From the NCBI GenBank assembly GCA_003483345.1, contig DMWH01000034.1, positions 1-9,556 on the forward strand: a stretch of 9,556 bases of DNA, in the 5' to 3' direction. The notes below the pieces were generated by a model that was given only the letters and a program-made list of their open reading frames with translations, ran no database searches and had not been told where the DNA came from. Source of the DNA: Clostridiales bacterium. GTDB taxonomy: Bacteria > Bacillota > Clostridia > Tissierellales > Sedimentibacteraceae. A program made the translations under genes and the position numbers. Below, piece by piece: positions 5,506 to 9,556 of this stretch. The first letter of the stretch is position 1. The number at the start of each line of letters is the position of its first letter.

Positions 5506-5706
5506 TTAATAAATAATTTCGTTAATTTCATCGGCGAAATAATGTTTTACAACCATTATTTCAACATTTTCTTCATCACCAAAACTTTTCTCCAAATTTT
5601 TAGCCGCATTTACGGCTTCCATTTCATTGTCTTTTACAATAATGTTGCTTATCTTGCCGTTTAAAGCAGCACAAGCAACACAGGTAAACTCCTTGCTTTT
5701 CTCCAT
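5506..5706 (-). CDS. Hypothetical protein, 66 aa, CxxC-containing
   Basis: I do not recognise this small protein. It reads MEKSKEFTCVACAALNGK near the N-terminus, giving one CVAC pair, then an acidic helix (NEMEAVNAAKNLEKSF) and a final strand (VEIMVVKHYF). The order of strand, helix and strand suggests a compact alpha/beta fold. A single CxxC could bind metal only with a partner or by dimerising. The start was set at the ATG 5706 with AAAGGAGG-AATC before it; a GTG at 5739 is in frame but lies inside the leader hairpin with no usable spacing. It is the first cistron after promoter 5757-5786, followed by 4542-5489. Confidence 0.7.
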   Translation of the reverse strand: MEKSKEFTCVACAALNGKISNIIVKDNEMEAVNAAKNLEKSFGDEENVEIMVVKHYFADEINEIIY

Positions 5707-5726
5707 GATTCCTCCTTTAAATAAAT

Positions 5727-5739
5727 GTGTATATAACAC
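5727..5739 (-). promoter_or_regulatory. Conserved 5' leader hairpin, copy 3
   Basis: The minus strand reads GGAG overlapping GTGT-TATAT-ACAC, a 4-bp stem, 14 nt after the -10 box and about 20 nt before the ATG at 5706. It matches the leader elements at 637-649, 2811-2824 and 6352-6364. Confidence 0.65.
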
Positions 5740-5756
5740 TCCTTTTATTTTCTCTT

Positions 5757-5786
5757 ATATTACGCATATATCATTTTAAATATTCC
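5757..5786 (-). promoter_or_regulatory. GGAATA-N16-CGTAATAT promoter (copy 5)
   Basis: The minus strand reads GGAATATTT with GGAATA at 5786-5781, 16 nt, CGTAATAT (5764-5757). It lies directly behind the terminator 5787-5827 and drives 5506-5706 and 4542-5489. Confidence 0.75.
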
Positions 5787-5827
5787 AAAAAACAAAAAAA
5801 CGCATTTCTATTATAAATTTGAAATGC
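5787..5827 (-). terminator. Intrinsic terminator after the ligase remnant
   Basis: The minus strand reads GCATTTC, a 12-nt AT loop, then GAAATGC and GTTTTTTTG. The 7-bp stem plus T-run is a standard terminator that would end transcripts from the remnant at 5848-6154 and insulate promoter 5757-5786. Confidence 0.75.
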
Positions 5828-5847
5828 AATACTAAGGTTTCTCTTTT

Positions 5848-6154
5848 TTATATAAGCTTCCTGCAATTAATCTTTCCGGCTGCTGTCCTCGGAAACTCAT
5901 CTACTATTTCATGCTCCTCAGGGATTTGATTGTCAGCAAGCTTATGTTTAAGCAATATATCAAGTTTTTTTTAATTTATAAATTTGATAGTTTCCATTGG
6001 TAATAATAAATGCTTTTAATGCTATATATGATAAGCAAAAATATTTGTGTATAAAATGGTATTTTTTTGTTGTATTTTTTTGCTCGTTTGAATAATACTT
6101 TAACCAAAGCTTATCTATTGACGGATAACCTTTTAACTCTTCTTGTATTGACAT
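5848..6154 (-). pseudogene. Internally deleted adenylate-forming ligase (acyl-CoA synthetase-like) remnant
   Basis: The two ends of an AMP-binding enzyme are fused with the catalytic core missing. From the ATG at 6154 the frame reads MSIQEELKGYPSIDKLWLKYYSNEQKN; the PSIDKxWLKYYS opening is one I associate with long acyl-ligase-like proteins of clostridia. At the other end a different frame (from about 5964 to TAA 5848-5850) reads PEEHEIVDEFPRTAAGKIN and then CRKLI. PRTxxGKIxxxxL is the A10 core motif of the superfamily, whose lysine acts in adenylation. The frame changes at an A8 tract near 5965-5972. Intact relatives are around 500 aa; about 100 codons remain here, and the section between (residues ~28-64) is not recognisable. 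It cannot be active. It probably derives from host chromosomal or biosynthetic DNA rather than from the element's own genes. Confidence 0.7.
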
Positions 6155-6302
6155 ACTTTACTCTTCATACTTACACATTAACTCCTTTAGTGCCAATTCT
6201 TCTGTCATATTTTGTAAAACCTCTGATTTTTTTATAAATTTTAAAGCTCATAATTTATTCCATAAGGAATTTCTGTACTATTCAAATAAATATTGAGAAT
6301 TT
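6155..6302. other. Gene-free AT-rich stretch with short coding-like tails
   Basis: Apart from the promoter at its right end, I see no complete gene here. On the minus strand one frame ends NIYLNSTEIPYGINYEL-stop (stop near 6240) and another gives a 16-codon frame, MTEELALKELMCKYEE, just before the ligase remnant. Both could be leftovers of host genes once next to the ligase, but they are too short to assign. Confidence 0.3.
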
Positions 6303-6332
6303 GGAATATTAATTTTACATTTTGCGTACTAT
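6303..6332 (+). promoter_or_regulatory. GGAATA-N16-CGTACTAT promoter (copy 6, plus strand)
   Basis: GGAATA at 6303-6308, then 16 nt, then CGTACTAT at 6325-6332. This is the only copy facing right, and it drives the only plus-strand gene (6388-7401). Its exact agreement with the minus-strand copies shows the motif follows transcription direction, as expected of a promoter. Confidence 0.8.
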
Positions 6333-6351
6333 TTAATATAAAAATATAGGA

Positions 6352-6364
6352 GCGTTATCAACGC
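6352..6364 (+). promoter_or_regulatory. Conserved 5' leader hairpin, copy 4
   Basis: AGGAG is followed by GCGTT-ATC-AACGC. Compared with copy 1, the second pair is C-G instead of T-A, with both arms changed together. It lies 16 nt after the -10 box and before the ribosome binding site AGGAGG at 6377-6382. Confidence 0.7.
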
Positions 6365-6387
6365 ACAAAGAAAATAGGAGGAATAAG

Positions 6388-7401
6388 ATGCTAAATCACA
6401 TTACAAAAGACAAAATCAAAAAGGAAGGGTTGCACACCATAAAAGCAATTGTGGGTATGAAAGATGCAGCACAGATAAGACTTGTCGCTGTAATAAGTAA
6501 ATCAGCTTTAGCTGCTAAAAAGGCTGAAGGTGAATTCTATCTTGCAACCACCCTGTTCGATAAAACCGGTACAATATCTATGCCGTTATGGAACAGTGCG
6601 GAAGTACTGTCTGAGGAACTGACGGTGGGAACGGTAGTTTTTGTCACAGGAACAAAGGGATCATACAAAGATGTTCCCCAGATTTCCATGAAGACAATAG
6701 AGATTGTTGACGATATTGAAAGCACAGCCTTTATACCCAAGTACAAAACTGAAGTGCAGATTCTTGTAAAAAAATTGCTGGGGTATGCCTGCAAAATTAA
6801 AGAGGAAAAATACAAGAAAATGCTTGAGGCAATTTTGGGGATAAAAATAGCCAATGACAGCTATTACGAAGTTACGGACAAGGGAAAATGGGAAGCCTTT
6901 ATTAACTGCCCGGCTGCTGTTTCTCATCACGGAAACAAGCTGCATGGACTCTTGATGCACACAGTCGGAGTTGCACAGGCTATTGACTACATGGTGACCT
7001 CATATAAAACATTTGATGGGGTAAAAGTTGATCCGGAAGATGCCATAGATGCAGACTTATTGTATTTTATGGGTATTGTTCATGACTACTGCAAGACAAA
7101 TGAGTATACCTATGATACGGCTATTTCAAGAAAGGAAAATATCCTTGTAGGCCATGAAGTATTCCTGATAGGCGAAATTACCCATCAAAACATTCTTCTC
7201 GGAAACCTCTTCACCAATGAAGAGCTATCCAAAATATTCCTTATTGAGATGCTTCATCACGGGGATTTCGGAAGATATAAATTGCCGGAACATGAGAAAA
7301 ATAATCAACCCCTTGAAGCACAGCTTTTACACCAAGCTGACATGATTGACAGCCAAATTGTCGGGAATATTGAAAAAATCAAAGTTCCCAAAGACAAATA
7401 G
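6388..7401 (+). CDS. OB-fold + HD-domain protein, YhaM-type 3'-5' exoribonuclease family
   Basis: This 337-aa protein has the two-domain build of YhaM-family nucleases (B. subtilis YhaM is of similar length). Residues about 20-112 are an OB-fold nucleic-acid-binding domain (FYLATTLFDKTGTISMPLW, GTVVFVTGTKGSYKDVPQI). Residues about 165-330 are an HD metal-dependent phosphohydrolase domain with candidate metal ligands H186 and H191 (KLHGLLMHT), H232-D233 (IVHDYCK), H256 (VGHE), H290-H291 (LHHGD) and D318 (HQADMID). YhaM degrades RNA or single-stranded DNA from the 3' end using divalent metal. All HD positions are present, so activity is likely; whether the substrate is RNA, DNA or a nucleotide is open. 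The ATG at 6388 has AGGAGG upstream. It is the only plus-strand gene and uses the shared promoter at 6303-6332. Confidence 0.85.
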   Translation: MLNHITKDKIKKEGLHTIKAIVGMKDAAQIRLVAVISKSALAAKKAEGEFYLATTLFDKTGTISMPLWNSAEVLSEELTVGTVVFVTGTKGSYKDVPQISMKTIEIVDDIESTAFIPKYKTEVQILVKKLLGYACKIKEEKYKKMLEAILGIKIANDSYYEVTDKGKWEAFINCPAAVSHHGNKLHGLLMHTVGVAQAIDYMVTSYKTFDGVKVDPEDAIDADLLYFMGIVHDYCKTNEYTYDTAISRKENILVGHEVFLIGEITHQNILLGNLFTNEELSKIFLIEMLHHGDFGRYKLPEHEKNNQPLEAQLLHQADMIDSQIVGNIEKIKVPKDK

Positions 7402-7472
7402 AAGGGGAATATGTACAAAAACAAAACATGCCAATGTATTAGGGGGGAATATTCCTATTCCTAACAAATAAA

Positions 7473-7500
7473 AATAAAGCAGCCCAAACGCTGCTTTATT
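7473..7500. terminator. Bidirectional terminator between convergent genes
   Basis: AATAAAGCAGC (7473-7483) pairs perfectly with GCTGCTTTATT (7490-7500) around a 6-nt loop. T-rich tracts follow on both strands, so it can end both the HD-domain gene (plus) and the nucleotidyltransferase gene (minus), which stops at 7503. Confidence 0.9.
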
Positions 7501-7502
7501 TT

Positions 7503-8525
7503 TTATTTTGAAATATTTCTTTTGTTAATTTCTATTACCATTTCTTCAACCTTGTTATAATCCGGCTTTGATGGCAACGATGAATTTTCTGCTGCATACT
7601 GTAATCTTTTTTCAAGTACGTCAACCAAATCAAAGAATTCCTGTCTGAAGGAACCATCTTCTTTCTGGAACTTGCCATTTCTGATCTCCAACAAAAACTC
7701 TCTGTCATGGCTTCGGTAAGTATTAATTCCCTTGCCTTCCAGTATCTCCGAACCCATCAATAAAAGCCTTATCAAATGCATGGCATGTTTATTAAGATGC
7801 TTGTCGTCCTTCTTTTTGTTTCTGTTATTCAGCTTGCTGTAATCTTTAACAACATTGCTCATTTCCGAATAGATACCATGAAAGTCCCTGAGAGGATAAT
7901 GAGTAAGGGTTATATCCATGAATATTTCTTCATCAAATTCCTCTTTGTCGCTTTTGTCAAGATATAACCTTATGCTTTCTCCGGTAAATTCAGTATATTT
8001 TTCTTGAAAATGATACATTTGATTTTTCAAGCTGTCCAGTATATGTTTTTCCTTTTCGGCTTGAGGGTAATTATCCCTTGTAAGTGCATTTTCAAGTCTT
8101 CTTAACTGTGCGGTTGCATACCCGCCGAAACTGTGCATGGCTTTCTTTGATAAAAACAAACCCGCATTATCTCTTAAAAGCTTCCCTTCTTCTGTCAGTA
8201 CAAATAAATGGTCTTCACTGGTTCCCAGTATTTCAATTACATTGGGATTGCAATTCAACAGCAGTTCAATCATTTTTCTGAAGGCATAAATTACGGTATC
8301 CGTTTCATGGTTTTCAAACTGCTCGAATTTTACCAAACCAATAATTTCCTTTTCCCGTTCCATAGCAATGCCTCTTATGTCCAAATCGCTTGTTTCAGTG
8401 TTTGTGCCGTAGGCATAAGAGCCGCCGGTGGTAAGAAAAATTATATTGCTTCCCAAATGCTCGTTTGTCCTTAAAAAGTCATATTCTTTACTTAACAACT
8501 TTTGTTTAATCTCCGTGATATTCAT
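7503..8525 (-). CDS. RlaP / COG3541-type predicted nucleotidyltransferase
   Basis: This 340-aa protein carries the nucleotidyltransferase (DNA polymerase beta-like) active-site pattern GGSYAYGTNTETSDLDIRG (residues 34-52). It combines the GS...G loop with the SDxDxRG metal-binding aspartates (D47 and D49), the form typical of the COG3541/RlaP family (RNA-repair-associated and phage nucleotidyltransferases). A helical C-terminal region follows, with NKHAMHLIRLLLMGSEIL and KGINTYRSHDREFLLEIR, also usual for the family. It probably transfers a nucleotide to an RNA or other acceptor; the acceptor is not known. Length is normal. The ATG at 8525 is the only start after an in-frame stop, yet it has no adjacent Shine-Dalgarno; a hairpin (8535-8563) separates it from AAAGGAGGA at 8565-8573. 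No shared-type promoter lies directly upstream. Confidence 0.88.
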   Translation of the reverse strand: MNITEIKQKLLSKEYDFLRTNEHLGSNIIFLTTGGSYAYGTNTETSDLDIRGIAMEREKEIIGLVKFEQFENHETDTVIYAFRKMIELLLNCNPNVIEILGTSEDHLFVLTEEGKLLRDNAGLFLSKKAMHSFGGYATAQLRRLENALTRDNYPQAEKEKHILDSLKNQMYHFQEKYTEFTGESIRLYLDKSDKEEFDEEIFMDITLTHYPLRDFHGIYSEMSNVVKDYSKLNNRNKKKDDKHLNKHAMHLIRLLLMGSEILEGKGINTYRSHDREFLLEIRNGKFQKEDGSFRQEFFDLVDVLEKRLQYAAENSSLPSKPDYNKVEEMVIEINKRNISK

Positions 8526-8534
8526 TGTATTAAG

Positions 8535-8563
8535 GGGGGTAAAGCCTTAAAGGACTTACCCCC
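8535..8563 (-). promoter_or_regulatory. Hairpin that splits the Shine-Dalgarno from the start codon
   Basis: The minus strand folds as GGGGGTAAGTCC-TTTAA-GGCTTTACCCCC, a 12-position stem with one G.U and one mismatch. AGGAGG (8566-8571) lies immediately 5' and the ATG 8525 lies 9 nt 3'. The linear distance from AGGAGG to ATG is 40 nt, too long for initiation. Folding the 29-nt hairpin away leaves about 11 nt. No start codon lies at a normal distance from this Shine-Dalgarno. Confidence 0.65.
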
Positions 8564-8564
8564 G

Positions 8565-8573
8565 TCCTCCTTT
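8565..8573 (-). promoter_or_regulatory. Distant Shine-Dalgarno of the nucleotidyltransferase gene
   Basis: AAAGGAGGA on the minus strand is a full-strength ribosome binding site, but the next 30 nt contain no ATG, GTG or TTG at a usable distance. The only reading frame it could serve starts at 8525, on the far side of the hairpin at 8535-8563. Confidence 0.6.
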
Positions 8574-8592
8574 CCTGATTAATCCGCAGATT

Positions 8593-9077
8593 TCACTTCT
8601 TTGGTGGATCTTTAAGCATCAGCAGCCCGGTAATATTAATAATGTATTTATCTACATTATTAAGCACCTTTTCATAGCTGCCTTTCCCTTGGAACTCATC
8701 TATCACTGCCCTTTCTTCCTCCGACATATTCTCATGTTTGTTCTTTCCGTAGGAAGGAGGCAGCCATTTTTTCTTCATTGAGCCAAAGATGTTGAATTTC
8801 TCCAAGGTTTCGGAATCCTTGAATTCAACTCGGCAGTCACCATTTTATAGAACGTCAGATAGAAATATTTAAACTCTATGTTTTCTGTTTAAACGTTCTC
8901 TCGGCTTCCCCTAATATTTTCCTGACATCTGAGCCCCCGTTCAAATAACCGAATATCTTTTCTATGTCTCCTGACACCTGCCGCTATCTCTAAATTGTAC
9001 CAGTCAATAAGTTTCTTGATAAAATAGTTCCCTGCCATCGGATAAAATTCAAAGTCCTTATTCTATTTATTTTCTAT
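8593..9077 (-). pseudogene. Decayed gene of about 160 codons, several lesions
   Basis: AGGAGGG at 9081-9087 is followed by ATA (9075-9077) where an ATG would be expected. The frame then runs into TAG (9063-9065) and continues NKDFEFYPMAGNYFIKKL and IDWYNLEIAAGVR. It shifts to GDIEKIFGYLNGGSDVRKI and LGEAERTFKQK, shifts to NIEFKYFYLTFYKMVTAEL, and shifts again to EFKDSETLEKFNIFGSMKK. The last piece runs through SEEERAVIDEFQGKGSYE to LMLKDPPKK and TGA at 8593-8595. A lost start, one stop and about three frameshifts make function very unlikely, although the last 70 codons remain open from an internal ATG at 8805. The reconstructed protein is basic and aromatic-rich; I do not recognise its family. 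Confidence 0.75.
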
Positions 9078-9095
9078 TTTCCCTCCTGTTTTTTT

Positions 9096-9380
9096 TTAGT
9101 TTTTAAAAACAAATTCAATGGAACTCCAACTGAAGAAATATATTGGGTTTCCTTTGTATAATGCCTTGCGAAAAGAAACCGACCAGTCATTTTTAATATG
9201 GAGCCCCTTTTCATTCCCGACAGCATAACCCAACCCGGAACACAACATGTCAAATTGTTCTGTGTCAACCTTCCTCCTGAATGTCTCATAGCTTATATCT
9301 GTAAAATTATCCGTAATTGCAGCCAATTCTCTACTGTCGCCGGGATTTGTGCAGTTGTAGGCATATTGAAGCTTTCTCAT
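9096..9380 (-). CDS. Hypothetical protein, 94 aa
   Basis: I do not recognise this protein. It starts MRKLQYAYNCTNPGDSREL, continues with a probable helix (ISYETFRRKVDTEQFDML), a small Gly-rich turn (CSGLGYAVGNEKG) and C-terminal strands (DWSVSFRKALYKG, NPIYFFSWSSIEFVF). That suggests a compact alpha/beta fold with no membrane span. The ATG at 9380 overlaps the TGA of 9377-9544 (ATGA), a classical coupling arrangement, and AGGACAG gives a weak ribosome binding site. The stop is TAA. The decayed gene at 8593-9077 follows after 18 nt, so the three formed one operon. Confidence 0.65.
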   Translation of the reverse strand: MRKLQYAYNCTNPGDSRELAAITDNFTDISYETFRRKVDTEQFDMLCSGLGYAVGNEKGLHIKNDWSVSFRKALYKGNPIYFFSWSSIEFVFKN

Positions 9381-9544
9381 CTGTCCTGTAGCTGAAATTC
9401 ACAATCGTAAAACTCATCCACACAGACGGGCATCCATCCTATTTCGTACTTTCTCTCCTCGTTTGCGTCTTGAATGTACTCATCATAAGCATCAATCAAT
9501 GCAATCAATTCATCTCTACTTAAATCGTCAGTTATACGTGCCAT
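9377..9544 (-). CDS. Hypothetical small acidic protein, 55 aa
   Basis: From an ATG at 9544 the frame reads MARITDDLSRDELIALIDAY, then a Glu/Asp-rich helix (DEYIQDANEERKY), GWMPVCVDEFYDCEF and a short tail, stopping at TGA 9377-9379. It is acidic, likely helical, and has two cysteines. An in-frame TAG lies just upstream (GGG ATG TAG CTG ATG), so this ATG is the probable start, although the window edge hides most of the ribosome-binding region. The stop overlaps the next gene's start by 4 nt. I do not recognise the family; small acidic proteins with this kind of ending occur in phage early regions. Confidence 0.6.
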   Translation of the reverse strand: MARITDDLSRDELIALIDAYDEYIQDANEERKYEIGWMPVCVDEFYDCEFQLQDR

Positions 9545-9556
9545 CAGCTACATCCC

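Noticed and set aside
5707..5739. GTG at 5739 as start of the 66-aa protein
   Set aside because: The GTG is within the leader hairpin directly adjacent to GGAG; the ATG at 5706 has a properly spaced AAAGGAGG.
5960..6154. 64-codon open frame as an intact gene
   Set aside because: Its N-terminus matches the start of a large ligase and the matching C-terminus lies in another frame just downstream, so it is a remnant.
6256..6261. Minus-strand GGAATA before the ligase remnant
   Set aside because: The position 16 nt downstream reads ATTTATAA, without the CGT core, so it is not counted as a promoter.
7446..7455. GGAATATTCC palindrome resembling two opposed -35 boxes
   Set aside because: No CGTANTAT lies 16 nt away in either direction, so it is not a copy of the shared promoter.
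7411..7464. 17-codon frame (MYKNKTCQCIRGEYSYS) after the HD-domain gene with a GGGG-rich upstream site
   Set aside because: Too short and with no supporting similarity; probably chance.
1..9556. Global reassignment of TGA to tryptophan
   Set aside because: Long intact genes encode tryptophan with TGG throughout, and 9377-9544 uses TGA as a stop in an ATGA overlap. At most local readthrough is possible.
1..9556. CRISPR array, tRNA genes, insertion sequences or a known riboswitch
   Set aside because: No spaced direct repeats, cloverleaf, transposase motif or recognisable aptamer was seen by eye; the only repeats are the promoter and leader elements.

Overview
The window is AT-rich with strong Shine-Dalgarno sites (AGGAGG type), TAA/TAG-dominated stops and short tightly packed genes, which points to a low-GC Bacillota genome, most likely a clostridial one. 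Nearly all genes lie on the minus strand in small operons of mostly unrecognised proteins. This looks like an accessory element such as a large phage, prophage or plasmid. No structural phage, replication or conjugation gene is visible, so the element type cannot be settled.

Layout, read right to left along the minus strand. 9377-9544 and 9096-9380 are two overlapping small genes of unknown function. 8593-9077 is a decayed gene. 7503-8525 encodes an RlaP/COG3541-type nucleotidyltransferase whose Shine-Dalgarno is separated from the start codon by a stable hairpin. A bidirectional terminator (7473-7500) divides it from the only plus-strand gene, 6388-7401, an OB-fold plus HD-domain protein related to the YhaM exoribonuclease family. 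5848-6154 is an internally deleted remnant of an adenylate-forming (acyl-CoA-ligase-like) enzyme. Four units of unknown proteins follow: 5506-5706 with 4542-5489, then 3740-4447, then 2931-3632, then the long operon 2794 to 732. That operon holds 2255-2794, 1930-2238, a decayed gene at 1613-1930, a small ArfA-like ribosome-rescue protein (1397-1558), 1179-1382 and a SLOG/DUF2493 protein (732-1112). The last unit is 381-614, interrupted by TGA, with 116-403.

The main discovery is regulatory. Six start points, five on the minus strand and one on the plus strand, carry the same two-box promoter, GGAATA - exactly 16 nt - CGTANTAT. A seventh -35 box is cut by the left edge. The layout resembles ECF (group IV) sigma promoters, not the housekeeping TTGACA/TATAAT type. 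It implies that one dedicated sigma factor or regulator, not encoded here, co-ordinates the whole region. Most copies sit directly behind an intrinsic terminator, forming compact terminator-promoter cassettes. Four of the six transcripts also begin with a conserved GGAG followed by a small hairpin whose stem varies with compensatory base changes (GTGTT/AACAC, GTGTC/GACAC, GCGTT/AACGC).

The recognisable products (HD-domain nuclease-like, nucleotidyltransferase, SLOG nucleotide-binding protein, ribosome rescue factor) all suggest nucleotide/RNA metabolism and translation. Several genes are eroding, with ATG to ATA, in-frame TGA or TAG, and frameshifts.
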